Source of the DNA: Afifellaceae bacterium
GTDB taxonomy: Bacteria; Pseudomonadota; Alphaproteobacteria; Rhizobiales; Afifellaceae
Direction of reading: 5' to 3'
Length of the DNA: 64,000 nucleotides
NCBI GenBank assembly: GCA_028281235.1
Contig: JANQKG010000007.1
Coordinates: 1 to 64,000, forward strand
Part shown: in pieces, positions 52,792-61,462 of the stretch
Numbering within the stretch: position 1 is the first letter of the stretch
How the letters are laid out: each line of letters starts with the position of its first letter
The notes under the pieces: model-generated
The model's database searches: none
Seen by the model: the letters and a program-made list of their open reading frames with translations, nothing else
What the model was told of the DNA's origin: nothing
Made by a program: the position numbers and the translations under genes

Positions 52792-53757
52792 ATGAAACGT
52801 GACAATCCGACCGCCGGCATAGCGCTGGCCTTCGTTTGCCTCGGCATTCTCGGCGTGATGCCGATCATCTCCAACAGCCGGCCGGACGCTTTCGATGCGC
52901 TAAGCTTCGCGCTCTTCCTCTCGCTCTGGCAGTTGGTCTTCTCCCTGCCGTTTGTGCTCTACGAACTCCGCTCGGCAGACAAGGGCATCTTCGCCGCCGA
53001 TCTGGCGCCTGATCGCAAGCGCCGCACCATCGCCATCATCCTTTTGACCGGCGCGATCTTCGGGCTCTCCACCTATGTCTACGTGCTCGCCATCGAGAAA
53101 GCCGGCGCCGTCAGCGCGGCGATCGCGATCCAGGCCTACCCGTTATTCGCGATCCTGTGGGAGACGCTGTTCTTGAAGCGGCGCAAGAGCGCGCTGGAGC
53201 TGTTCTTCACGGCGCTTCTGCTCGGCGCGCTCTACTACCTCGCCACAAGCGGCACTTGGCGCGTCGATGGCTTTTCCGTGTGGTTCCTCGTGGCGCTCGG
53301 CATACCGTTCCTGTGGAGCGTGGCTCATGTCATCATCAAGGAGGTGCTGGACCGCACGCCGATCACGCCCGCCCAGGTGACGTTCTTCCGCGTGGCGGTA
53401 TCGTCGGTGTTCCTGGGGCTTGTTCTGCTCGCAATCTCCGGGCCCGCCGACATCGCCGCCGCGTTCGGCAATCTCGATTTCCAGAGATTCGCCGCATTGA
53501 TGGGCTTCGTCTATTACCTGGAGCTGATCTTCTGGTTCTACGCGGTGCGCTTCATCGACGTGTCGATGGCCAGCTCAATCGCCGCGCCGTGGCCGGCACT
53601 GACCATGGTGCTCGCAGTTCTCTTCCTCGGCGAGACCGTGAAGCCCTACCATGTCATCGCGCTCAGTGTCGTCGTGATCAGCATCTACGGGCTGCTGTTC
53701 GCGGCGGCGAAGAAGCGCAACGCTCTGCGCTCCGAAGAGCACACCGCCTGCGACTAA
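52792..53757 (+). CDS. EamA-family transporter (DMT superfamily)
   Basis: Membrane protein of 321 residues with ten hydrophobic segments in two five-helix repeats. Landmarks are LTGAIFGLSTYVYVLAIEKAGAVSAAIAIQAYPLFAILWE in the first half, and DVSMASSIAAPWPALTMVLAVLFLGE in the second. Probably exports a metabolite. It might serve the neighbouring sugar cluster, but this is only proximity. Convergent with the Usp gene, stops overlapping by 4 bp (CTAA). Confidence 0.85.
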   Translation: MKRDNPTAGIALAFVCLGILGVMPIISNSRPDAFDALSFALFLSLWQLVFSLPFVLYELRSADKGIFAADLAPDRKRRTIAIILLTGAIFGLSTYVYVLAIEKAGAVSAAIAIQAYPLFAILWETLFLKRRKSALELFFTALLLGALYYLATSGTWRVDGFSVWFLVALGIPFLWSVAHVIIKEVLDRTPITPAQVTFFRVAVSSVFLGLVLLAISGPADIAAAFGNLDFQRFAALMGFVYYLELIFWFYAVRFIDVSMASSIAAPWPALTMVLAVLFLGETVKPYHVIALSVVVISIYGLLFAAAKKRNALRSEEHTACD

Positions 53758-54698
53758 ACGTGCGCCTCGACCGCGCGCTGCTCTTCATTGTCGTTGAGGA
53801 TCATGACCGGCGTCTGGAAGCCGCGCGGCTTGACCGTGAAGATGCCGCAGCGCACTGCGGATAGGACCGATTCCGCCGCGTTGCCGATGAACAATCCCGA
53901 TATGCCTGTCCGGCAGACCGTTCCCATGACAATGAGATCGATGCCATGCTCGTCCACCGCCTGCACGATTGCGGCCTGCGGCGCGCCGCGCGGCAGATGG
54001 GTCTCATGCTTCAGATCCGCGAGCGAATAATGCGCCAGCAAGGCCGCCACCCGTGCGCGGTGCTTGTCCTCATGCTTTGCAAGGATTGACTGCCGCATCG
54101 CATCGGAGATCTCCGAGCGCATCGTATCGCGGTCCGGACCTTCCACTTCCCAGGCGTGGATGACATGCAGCTCCGCTTCGCCGGAGCGGGCAAGCGACGT
54201 CGCCAGGTCGAGGATCTTGCGGTCCAGTTCGCTCTCGCCGTCATCGCCGGGTGGTGGATCGATGCACGCCAGAACCTTGGAATAGTTCGGCAATTGCTCC
54301 GGCTGCACGATCCACACCGCGCAAGGGCATTTGCGCATCAGATGCGTCGCCGTGCTGCCGAAATAGAAGTCGCGCAGGCTCCGCCCGCCATCGGCGCTGG
54401 CAATCACCAGATCATGATCGGCCCGGATGACCTGACGGATGACCTCAATGAAGGGCTGTCCGACAAGGACCTTCACATCAACGTCGGACACGCCCTCCGC
54501 CTTTATGGCCGGCACCAGGCGCGTCAGCCGTTTCAGCCGCTCCTTGACTTCTGCGTCGGTCGTGTAGCGCTCAGGAAGCGTATCGACGAACGTCAACCGC
54601 GCGTGGTTGGCGCTGGCCAACGCGACAGCCTGGTGGAAGACGTCGTCAGCCCCGATCATGTCGCCGTAAAGGGCGAGAATGTTCTTGAACCGCTTCAC
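53754..54698 (-). CDS. Two-domain universal stress protein
   Basis: Protein of 314 residues with tandem UspA domains. The first starts KRFKNILALYGDMIGADDVFHQA, with HDLVIASADGGRSL. The second starts YSKVLACIDPPPGDDGESELD and ends VMGTVCRTGISGLFIGNAAESVL, which matches the ATP-binding pattern G-x2-G-x9-G-[ST]. Resembles UspE. Soluble, with a probable role under stress or growth arrest. It heads a group of stress and ion genes. Confidence 0.88.
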   Translation of the reverse strand: MKRFKNILALYGDMIGADDVFHQAVALASANHARLTFVDTLPERYTTDAEVKERLKRLTRLVPAIKAEGVSDVDVKVLVGQPFIEVIRQVIRADHDLVIASADGGRSLRDFYFGSTATHLMRKCPCAVWIVQPEQLPNYSKVLACIDPPPGDDGESELDRKILDLATSLARSGEAELHVIHAWEVEGPDRDTMRSEISDAMRQSILAKHEDKHRARVAALLAHYSLADLKHETHLPRGAPQAAIVQAVDEHGIDLIVMGTVCRTGISGLFIGNAAESVLSAVRCGIFTVKPRGFQTPVMILNDNEEQRAVEAHV

Positions 54699-55154
54699 CG
54701 ATCGACGCTCGTCATGATGCGCTCATCGCTGTGCAGTGTGGTCCGCAATAGCCACTCCAATCCCCGAACCTATCTGTGAGATGGTCAGCCGGCGCTCCGT
54801 TTGCCAGCCCATTCTGCGTTCCAGGCTGATTGATGTCGTCGATCAAAACGGCCGGCCAACTCTCATTTCGTTGAAGACTGCACGATCTTTTCGCCTATAA
54901 GGCGGGCAGCGCCGGCACCCACCGTAACCGTTTATTGAGCAGTTCTATCAGACACAATGACGCGCCCTATTGGACGTAGGGGCGGTCAACACCACCTCCC
55001 GCGCCGTGCAAGCGGCTTAGCCAGTCACAAATCCCGGTCCACGCTTGCTTGGGGGCAGCAGGCGCGTCGGGCCGCCAGGCCCAAAGCCCCGATCTCGGAC
55101 CGTTCCCTCGGGACGCGGACGTCGCTCAGAAGATAAACCAAGGCGGGGACTGGA
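54699..55154. other. 456-bp gap between Usp and antiporter genes
   Basis: No gene seen on either strand. The only element I can support is the OxyR-type site at 54931-54951. The gap must carry the Usp promoter on the minus strand and the antiporter promoter on the plus strand. Confidence 0.5.
54931..54951. promoter_or_regulatory. Candidate OxyR-type operator, site 1
   Basis: ATTG-AGCAGTT-CTATCA on the plus strand; read on the other strand it is ATAG-N7-CAAT, the spacing of OxyR half elements (ATAG-N7-CTAT). Nearly the same 18 bp occur at 56144 and 58071. It lies about 200 bp before the antiporter start. Confidence 0.5.
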
Positions 55155-56102
55155 TTGACCTGGATAGAGCTTGCCGCGGGCCTTTTATTGCTGTTCGGCG
55201 GCGGGGAAGCCCTGGTGCGAGGGAGCGTCGGCATTGCGATGCGCCTTGGCGTATCGCCGCTCCTCATCGGGCTGACACTGGTGGGTTTCGGCACCTCGAC
55301 ACCGGAGCTTGTGGCGAGCCTGGAAGCTGCGCTTTACGGCGCGCCGGCCATTGCTATTGGCAATGTCATTGGCAGCAACATCGCCAATGTTCTGCTGATC
55401 CTCGGGGCGGCGGCTGTCGTTCTTCCCATCGGCGCATGCCAACGCTCGTTCCGACGCGACGGCGCCGTCCTGTTCGGTGCCAGTCTGCTCCTCCTCATCA
55501 TCGTAATCGTCGGCATGATCGATCGTTGGACGGGTGCGGCGTTCCTGATGCTCCTGGTCGGCTATGTCACCTTCGGCTTCGTAAGCGAGCGGCGTGGCAA
55601 TGGCTCCACCTCGCCGATCGCGGCTGAGGCGGCGGAGTTCGCGCCACGCAACGAATCCTTGTTGCTGAACGGTGGCCTTGCGGTCGGCGGGATCGCCGCC
55701 GTCTTGTTCGGCGCAAGCCTGCTCATCAAGAGCGCCATCATCGTGGCGCGCGACTTCGGCATATCGGAAGCCGTCATCGGCCTGACGCTTGTCGCGCTCG
55801 GCACCTCTCTGCCGGAACTTGCCACTGCAATCATGGCCGCCCTCCGGCGCCACGGCGATGTGGCGTTCGGCAACATTGTCGGCAGCAACATCTTCAACAT
55901 TCTCGGCATCACCGGCGCCACGGCTTTGGTCACGCCCTTTGCGATCCCTTCCGAAATCCTCTCCTTCGACATCTGGGTCATGCTCGCCGCCACGGCCGTG
56001 CTGATTCCCGTCGGCGTGATGGGATGGCGCGTGAGCCGCCTGCACGGCATCGTCCTGTTGGTGGTCTATGGCGCGTACGTCACCATGCTTCTGTCGCGCT
56101 AG
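55155..56102 (+). CDS. Calcium/sodium (CaCA family) antiporter
   Basis: Membrane protein of 315 residues with the two inverted alpha repeats of K+-dependent-type CaCA exchangers (YrbG-like): GFGTSTPELVASLEAAL with GNVIGSNIANVLLILG, and ALGTSLPELATAIMAAL with GNIVGSNIFNILGITG. About ten membrane segments. It exchanges Ca2+ or another cation for Na+ or H+. The likely start is TTG 55155 (MTWIELAAGLLLLFGGGEALV). Confidence 0.9.
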   Translation: MTWIELAAGLLLLFGGGEALVRGSVGIAMRLGVSPLLIGLTLVGFGTSTPELVASLEAALYGAPAIAIGNVIGSNIANVLLILGAAAVVLPIGACQRSFRRDGAVLFGASLLLLIIVIVGMIDRWTGAAFLMLLVGYVTFGFVSERRGNGSTSPIAAEAAEFAPRNESLLLNGGLAVGGIAAVLFGASLLIKSAIIVARDFGISEAVIGLTLVALGTSLPELATAIMAALRRHGDVAFGNIVGSNIFNILGITGATALVTPFAIPSEILSFDIWVMLAATAVLIPVGVMGWRVSRLHGIVLLVVYGAYVTMLLSR

Positions 56103-56143
56103 GGCATAACCTGACCGCCGACAACCGGCCAGACGCGTCCACT

Positions 56144-56187
56144 TCATCGAGATTTTCTATCAGAAGCATCTTTCTTATTGATTGGAT
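56144..56187. promoter_or_regulatory. Candidate OxyR-type operator, site 2
   Basis: ATCG-AGATTTT-CTATCA at 56146-56162 (minus strand ATAG-N7-CGAT). Similarity to site 3 continues for about 25 further bases (AGAAGCA, TTC, then ATTGATTGGAT). It lies about 100 bp upstream of the DUF533 gene start. Confidence 0.55.
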
Positions 56188-56265
56188 AAACCAAGACGCA
56201 GATCACATCTCGCCTCCAATCCAGCGGCGTCCAGCGCCGGACTATACGGAAAGCGAGGTTTTGAG

Positions 56266-57048
56266 ATGAACCCTCAGAAGCTTCTTGATCAGTTCCTCGG
56301 ACCGCAGGCCGGCGCCGAGCCGGGCGGCAATGCGCCTGCCGCCTCCGGTGGCCTGGGAGGACTGACGGGCGCGACGGGGCTCGCCGGCGGCCTGGCGGCA
56401 GGCGGCCTGCTGGGCCTGTTGGTCGGCAACAAGAAGGCCCGCAAGACGGTCGGCAAGCTCGCCGGCGGCGCAGTTGGCCTTGGCGGCGCTGCAGCGCTCG
56501 GCGCGCTCGCTCACCATGCCTACAGAAAGTGGCAGGACCAGAAGGCGCAGACGCCCCCGGCGGCCTTTCAAGGTGGCGCCACCAACGGGCATGCCATCAC
56601 AAACACCAACAGCGCTGCCAGCCTGCCGGCCCCCGATCAGGAGCGCTTCAATCCATCCGCCATAACCGGGCGCGACGGCCGCCCGTTCGAACTGGCGCTC
56701 GTGAAGGCCATGATCGCCGCGGCCAACGCTGACGGCCATATCTGCGGCGACGAGCGTCAGACCATCGTGACGCACGTCTCCGCCCTGCCGCTGGAGGATG
56801 ATGAGAAGGCGTTCGTCTTCGACGCGTTGATGAGCCCGCCAACGCTGCATGAGATCGCCGGCCTGGCCGACGGTCCGGAGCAGGCAGCGGAACTCTACCT
56901 CGCCTCGCGTCTTGCGATCGACCCTGACCTGCCGGCGGAGCGCGCCTACCTGGACGGGCTTGCCCGCAATTTGGCGCTGCCCACGGAGCTTGTGGAAGCG
57001 CTGGAGAGCCAGGCCGCACAGGCTGAGCAATCGCCGATGGCGGCCTAG
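56266..57048 (+). CDS. DUF533 / TerB-like protein
   Basis: Protein of 260 residues. N-terminal third is Gly/Ala-rich with a likely membrane segment (LTGATGLAGGLAAGGLLGLLVG and the following GKLAGGAVGLGGAAALGAL). After a linker rich in Ala/Pro/Asn the C-terminal part is a TerB-like helical domain: LVKAMIAAANADGHICGDERQ, LASRLAIDPDLPAERAYLDGLARNL. This matches DUF533 proteins such as E. coli YebE, which are envelope-stress responsive. Start ATG 56266. A candidate OxyR-type site lies 80-120 bp upstream. Confidence 0.82.
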   Translation: MNPQKLLDQFLGPQAGAEPGGNAPAASGGLGGLTGATGLAGGLAAGGLLGLLVGNKKARKTVGKLAGGAVGLGGAAALGALAHHAYRKWQDQKAQTPPAAFQGGATNGHAITNTNSAASLPAPDQERFNPSAITGRDGRPFELALVKAMIAAANADGHICGDERQTIVTHVSALPLEDDEKAFVFDALMSPPTLHEIAGLADGPEQAAELYLASRLAIDPDLPAERAYLDGLARNLALPTELVEALESQAAQAEQSPMAA

Positions 57049-57082
57049 CGGGTCCGCCCCGCCCAAACGTGTATGCCGGCGC

Positions 57083-58006
57083 TCAGTTTAAGGTCGTGAC
57101 GTCGGGCAGATTGGCCTGCAGGATGCCGCGGATCACATTGGCGAGCTCCATATACTCGTCATGCCGCGCCGTGTGCCGGCGCCAGGCCAGCCCGACCGTC
57201 CGTTCCGGTGCGCGCCGCTTGAGCGGCCGCGCCACGACCTGAGCGTCCTTCGGCGTCTCGGAAAGCACATAGACGGTCGGCATGAAGGAGAGCCCCAGCC
57301 CCATGCCGACCATTAGGCGAAGCGTATCGAGGCTCGTTCCCTCAAAATCGTGGGACAGTTCCGCGCCGATCTCTCGGCAAATATCGGCCACCTGCTCGTA
57401 AAGCCGGTGGCCCGGCTCCAGCGCCAGGATCGTCTCACCGGCGAGATCGGAGCGATCGATCACCTCCTTCCCCGCCAACGGGTGCTCGCTTGGGATCACC
57501 ACCCAAAGCGGCTCGCGGAAAAGCCGGACGCTGGTGAAATCCCCGCCCGTGATCGGCAGCGGGAAGAGCAGCAAATCCAGCTCCGCATTGGCGAGGCTTC
57601 TCAAAAGCGCCGCCGGCATGCCCTCCCGTACATAGAGCTTCAGCTCCGGAAAGTCCCGATGCAGCGCCGGCAAGACGTGCGGCAGAAGATAGGGGCCAAG
57701 CGTCGGCAGCGCGCCGAGCTTGATCGTCCCCTCCATCCATTTCTGGCCGTGTCGGCCGAGGTCGACGATGTCTTGAACGTCGCGCAGGACGGCGCGGGCC
57801 CGCTCGACGATCTCGCGGCCGATCGGCGTCAGCACCACCTGATTGCGCCGGCTTCGCTCTACGAGCTGCACCCCGAGGCCGCGCTCAAGCTCCTGGATCT
57901 GATTGCTCAAGGTCGGCTGCGTCACGTGACATTGCTCGGCCGCACGCCGAAAGTGCAGCACCTGCGCCAAGGCTATGAGATATCGCAATTGTTTGAGTGT
58001 CGGCAT
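57083..58006 (-). CDS. OxyR-type LysR-family transcriptional regulator
   Basis: Regulator of 307 residues. The winged HTH is LKQLRYLIALAQVLHFRRAAEQCHVTQPTLSNQIQELE in outline (residues 4-41), and the effector domain follows OxyR closely: LPTLGPYLLPHVLP, LLLFPLPI, and the redox region GH-R201-LYEQVADI-C210. Aligning with E. coli OxyR, Cys210 falls on the resolving Cys208, but Arg201 occupies the peroxidatic Cys199 position. So it may not sense peroxide in the known way. Start ATG 58006 has GGAG upstream; an ATG at 58033 is possible. Divergent from the Bax-inhibitor gene with a candidate operator between them. Confidence 0.85.
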   Translation of the reverse strand: MPTLKQLRYLIALAQVLHFRRAAEQCHVTQPTLSNQIQELERGLGVQLVERSRRNQVVLTPIGREIVERARAVLRDVQDIVDLGRHGQKWMEGTIKLGALPTLGPYLLPHVLPALHRDFPELKLYVREGMPAALLRSLANAELDLLLFPLPITGGDFTSVRLFREPLWVVIPSEHPLAGKEVIDRSDLAGETILALEPGHRLYEQVADICREIGAELSHDFEGTSLDTLRLMVGMGLGLSFMPTVYVLSETPKDAQVVARPLKRRAPERTVGLAWRRHTARHDEYMELANVIRGILQANLPDVTTLN

Positions 58007-58070
58007 CGCCGTCTCCGCCGGGGCGGTATCCATGGCCGCACGCTCGAGCGCCCGCCAGACGGAGTCCGCT

Positions 58071-58110
58071 TTAATCGAGCATTTCTATCAAAATCAGCAA
58101 TTCGGTCAAT
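58071..58110. promoter_or_regulatory. Candidate OxyR-type operator, site 3
   Basis: ATCG-AGCATTT-CTATCA at 58074-58090 (minus strand TTTGATAG-N7-CGATTAAA, an imperfect dyad). It is centred about 75 bp from the regulator's start and 125 bp from the Bax-inhibitor start, which fits an autoregulatory LysR site. Confidence 0.6.
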
Positions 58111-58205
58111 TGGAATCTCTTAGCAGATGCGCCCATCTGACGCGCGGGAGCGACGTCCGTGGCTCCCTTAAGCGTCTGAAATCTCGGTCTGTCTGCTAAG
58201 GAGCC

Positions 58206-58931
58206 ATGATGTCCACCGATCTCTATCAGTCCGGATACGCACGCACGGCGTCGGCCTCTTCGGAGCTTTATAGCGAGGGGCTCCGCCAGCATATGCTCCG
58301 GGTCTACAACATCATGGGCCTGGGCCTGCTCTTGACCGGCGCGGTTGCCTTCGCGACGGCCAATACGCCGGTACTGTTCAACCTGATATTCGGCACGCCA
58401 CTGCGATGGGTCGTGATACTGGCACCGCTCGCATTCATCATGTTTCTGTCGTTCCGCGTCGATTCCATGTCGGCGGCGCGCGCACAGACGCTGTTTTGGG
58501 TGTTTGCCGCTGTCATGGGTCTGTCGATGGCGTCGATCTTCCATGTCTTCACCGGCCAGAGCATCGCGCGCACCTTCTTCGTGACCTCTGCCCTGTTCGG
58601 CGCCATGAGCCTTTACGGCTACACGACGAAGCGCGACCTCTCCGGCTGGGGATCGTTCCTCTTCATGGGGCTGATCGGCGTCATCCTGGCGGCGCTGGTG
58701 AACCTGTTCCTACAGAGTTCGGCTCTGCAATTCGCCGTATCCGTCATCGGCGTCTTGGTGTTTACCGGCCTCACCGCCTATGACACGCAGCGCATTAAGT
58801 CGCTTTACGATGAGGGTGCGGCTTCGGAGACCACGTCCAAACTGGCGGTGATGGGCGCTCTGTCGCTCTATCTCAGCTTTATCAACTTGTTCATGCTCCT
58901 GCTGCATTTCTTCGGCGGCCAGCAGGAATAG
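58206..58931 (+). CDS. Bax inhibitor-1 / YccA family membrane protein
   Basis: Membrane protein of 241 residues with seven hydrophobic segments. Family wording: LRQHMLRVYNIMGLGLLLTGAVAF, MSMAS region LSMASIFHVFTGQSIARTFFVT, LFGAMSLYGYTTKRDLSGWGSF, FTGLTAYDTQRIKSLYDEG and ALSLYLSFINLFMLLLHFFG. BI-1 proteins are pH-sensitive calcium leak channels or partners of FtsH. AAGGAG precedes the start. Divergent from the OxyR-type regulator. Confidence 0.92.
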   Translation: MMSTDLYQSGYARTASASSELYSEGLRQHMLRVYNIMGLGLLLTGAVAFATANTPVLFNLIFGTPLRWVVILAPLAFIMFLSFRVDSMSAARAQTLFWVFAAVMGLSMASIFHVFTGQSIARTFFVTSALFGAMSLYGYTTKRDLSGWGSFLFMGLIGVILAALVNLFLQSSALQFAVSVIGVLVFTGLTAYDTQRIKSLYDEGAASETTSKLAVMGALSLYLSFINLFMLLLHFFGGQQE

Positions 58932-58957
58932 AGCGAACCGCCTGACAGAGATTTCCC

Positions 58958-58988
58958 GGCCCCGGAGCTTGAGCACGGCTCCGGGGCC
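58958..58988. terminator. Strong hairpin between BI-1 and nhaA genes
   Basis: Perfect 11-bp stem GGCCCCGGAGC and GCTCCGGGGCC with a 9-base loop (58969-58977). No T tract follows, so it could be a Rho-assisted terminator or a block to readthrough rather than a classical terminator. It lies 18 bp before the nhaA start region. Confidence 0.5.
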
Positions 58989-59006
58989 GCCAGACATTTG
59001 AGACCG

Positions 59007-60281
59007 ATGATTAAAGACCTGACGCAAAGGGCGAGATCGGCGGCCGGCCGGCGCTCGCTGCGCTTCATGACCGGCGGCTTTGTCGACAAGGACATGCGGC
59101 CGCCGCTGGTGCTGGTGTCCACCGCCCTGCTCGCCGTGGTTTTCGCCAACAGCGCGCTTTCCGGCATCTACGAAGCGCTTCTGTCGACGCCGATGACGGT
59201 TGCCATCGGCGCCTTTGCCATCGACAAGCCGCTGCTGCTTTGGATCAATGACGGGCTAATGGCGGTCTTCTTCTTCCTGGTCGGGTTGGAGATCAAACGC
59301 GAGATCGTCGAGGGCCAGCTCTCCACATGGCGCACCGCTTCGCTGCCCGCGCTTGCCGCAATCGGCGGCATGGCGGCGCCGGCGCTGATCTATGTGGCGA
59401 TCAATTTCCAGAGCCCGGAGACGCTGCGCGGCTGGGCCATTCCCGCCGCCACCGACATCGCCTTTGCGCTCGGCGTCCTGGCGCTGCTCGGCTCGCGCGT
59501 GCCGGTGCAGTTGAAGGTCTTCCTGCTGGCGCTCGCGATCCTCGACGACCTCGGCGCGATCATCATCATCGCCATGTTTTATACCGCCGATCTCTCCTTG
59601 ATCTCGCTGGCGATCGGAGTTGCCGGCGCGGCGGTGCTTTTGACGATCAATCTCGCCGGCGTCACGCGCATTTCGGTCTATATCGTCATCGGCATCATCA
59701 TCTGGGCCGCTGTTCTGAAATCCGGCGTCCACGCGACTTTGGCCGGCGTGATGGTCGCGCTGATGGTGCCACTGCGCACCAAGGAGATGCGCACGCCGCC
59801 GCTGATCCAGCTTGAGCACAGCCTGAAGCCGTGGGTCGCCTATGCCGTCATGCCGGCCTTCGCCTTCGCCAATGCCGGCGTGTCGCTGGAGGGGCTGTCG
59901 CTCGGCAATCTGCTGGCCCCGGTGCCGCTCGGCATCGCGCTCGGCCTCTTCCTCGGCAAGCAGATCGGCGTTGTGGGCTTCTCCTATGTCGGCGTAAAGC
60001 TGGGTCTGTGCACCTTGCCGCGCGGCGTTACCTGGGCGCACATCTACGGCATCGCGCTTCTCGCCGGCATCGGCTTCACAATGAGCCTGTTCATCGGCAC
60101 GCTGGCCTTCACCGACGCGGAGACGACGAATGCCGTCCGCCTCGGCGTCCTCATGGGCTCGCTGGTGTCCGGCACCGTCGGCTATCTCATCCTGCGCGCG
60201 ACCTTGTCGCCTGCGGCAGCCGCGGCCATCGATGAGCGGGCAGCCGATGCGCCACCGACGGCGGAGCGTAGTCCCGCTTAG
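59007..60281 (+). CDS. nhaA: Na+/H+ antiporter NhaA
   Basis: Membrane antiporter of 424 residues with 12 hydrophobic segments. Ion-binding aspartates are in LAILDDLGAIIIIAMFY (E. coli Asp163/Asp164 equivalent). Other landmarks: WINDGLMAVFFFLVGLEIKREIVEGQLS, PAATDIAFALGVLALLG, SGVHATLAGVMVAL, FANAGVSL, GKQIGVVGFSY and GIGFTMSLFIGTLAF. ATG 59007 is preferred to TTG 58998. Stop overlaps the nagA stop by 4 bp (TTAG). Confidence 0.95.
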   Translation: MIKDLTQRARSAAGRRSLRFMTGGFVDKDMRPPLVLVSTALLAVVFANSALSGIYEALLSTPMTVAIGAFAIDKPLLLWINDGLMAVFFFLVGLEIKREIVEGQLSTWRTASLPALAAIGGMAAPALIYVAINFQSPETLRGWAIPAATDIAFALGVLALLGSRVPVQLKVFLLALAILDDLGAIIIIAMFYTADLSLISLAIGVAGAAVLLTINLAGVTRISVYIVIGIIIWAAVLKSGVHATLAGVMVALMVPLRTKEMRTPPLIQLEHSLKPWVAYAVMPAFAFANAGVSLEGLSLGNLLAPVPLGIALGLFLGKQIGVVGFSYVGVKLGLCTLPRGVTWAHIYGIALLAGIGFTMSLFIGTLAFTDAETTNAVRLGVLMGSLVSGTVGYLILRATLSPAAAAAIDERAADAPPTAERSPA

Positions 60282-61462
60282 ACATGCGGCGTGGCGTGCA
60301 GCCGGCCGTCGACGATGACAGCCTTGGCCGTCAGGTCGCTGTTCAAAAGCGTAAGGCTCGCCCGGTATCCCGGAGCGATGCGGCCAAGCTCGTGGTCGAG
60401 GCCCAGCGCGCGTGCCGGATTGGCGCTCACCATGCGCAATGCCTGACCTGGTGAGACGTTCATCAGCGACATTGCGTTGCGCACCGCCTCGTCCATCGCC
60501 AGATGCGCGCCGGCCAGCGTGCCGTCTGGGCCGCGCAGACAGCCCTCCCCCAGCGTGACCGGGACGCCATAAAGATCGAAGCGCGTGACCGTGCCGGCCA
60601 GCGTCTTCATCGCGTCGGAGATCAGGCAAAGCCGATCGGGCGCAAGTCTTGCGGCCATCGCCATGTTCGACGGATGCACGTGGTGGCCGTCGGCGATCAG
60701 GCTGACGAACAGCTCAGGCCGCATGAGGGCAGCGCCGACGACACCCGGCTCGCGGCCGGCGATCTGCGACATGGCGTTGAAGAGATGCGTGACGCCGCAC
60801 ACGCCCGCATCGATCGCTTCATCCATCTCCGCGAGGCCGGCGGCCGAGTGACCGGCAAAGACGCGCACGCCGCGATCCGCCAAACGCCGGACCAAGGCCA
60901 AGTCCTGGCGCTCCGGCGCTAGCGTCACGAGAACTGCGCCCGCAGCCCGTTCAATGTTCGCCACATCCGTCTCGTCCAGTGGCCGGATGTAGCGTGCGGG
61001 GTGAATGCCGGGCCGCTCCGGCGACAGGAACGGCCCTTCCAGATGGATGCCGAGCACGCCAGGCACGCCTTCATCCTGCGCCGCATTAGCCGCTGCGATG
61101 GCTTGCTCATAATCGATGCCCGGCGCGGTGATGAAGGTCGGCAGGATGTGGGCGCTGCCGCCTGCGCGCGCGCCCGCAGCGATCCGCGCGATCGCTTCAA
61201 CGCTCGGCTCCTCGTTGAACTGCACGTCGGCGGCGCCATTGATCTGCAGATCGATGAAGCCCGGCGCGACGACGTCCGCGCTGATGATCTCTGCTTTCGC
61301 CCCCTCCCCGCCGCCGAACGGCCGCACGGTGGCAATACGCCCGCTGGCGATCTCTACGACCTGATCGCGCAGCGGCTCTTCCGCGCTGCCGTCATAAAGC
61401 GCGCGCGCGTGCACGGCGCCGACGGCGCGCATCTGGTCAGGGGATTTTCGGCTCTCTGCCAC
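60278..61462 (-). CDS. nagA: N-acetylglucosamine-6-phosphate deacetylase
   Basis: Metal amidohydrolase of 394 residues that removes acetate from GlcNAc-6-phosphate. Signatures are PGFIDLQINGAADVQFNE, GIHLEGPFLSPERPG, FAGHSAAG, GVTHLFNAMSQIAGREPG, LIADGHHVHPSNM and LISDAMKTLAG (catalytic Asp). The GTG start at 61462 overlaps the nagB end by 26 bp; ATG 61432 is an alternative. Last gene of the amino-sugar operon. Confidence 0.93.
   Translation of the reverse strand: MAESRKSPDQMRAVGAVHARALYDGSAEEPLRDQVVEIASGRIATVRPFGGGEGAKAEIISADVVAPGFIDLQINGAADVQFNEEPSVEAIARIAAGARAGGSAHILPTFITAPGIDYEQAIAAANAAQDEGVPGVLGIHLEGPFLSPERPGIHPARYIRPLDETDVANIERAAGAVLVTLAPERQDLALVRRLADRGVRVFAGHSAAGLAEMDEAIDAGVCGVTHLFNAMSQIAGREPGVVGAALMRPELFVSLIADGHHVHPSNMAMAARLAPDRLCLISDAMKTLAGTVTRFDLYGVPVTLGEGCLRGPDGTLAGAHLAMDEAVRNAMSLMNVSPGQALRMVSANPARALGLDHELGRIAPGYRASLTLLNSDLTAKAVIVDGRLHATPHV

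Noticed and set aside
54750..54780. Fourth OxyR-type site near the Usp start (CCTATCTGTGAG)
   Set aside because: It lacks the AT(T/C)G-N7 half and matches the other sites in only a few bases.
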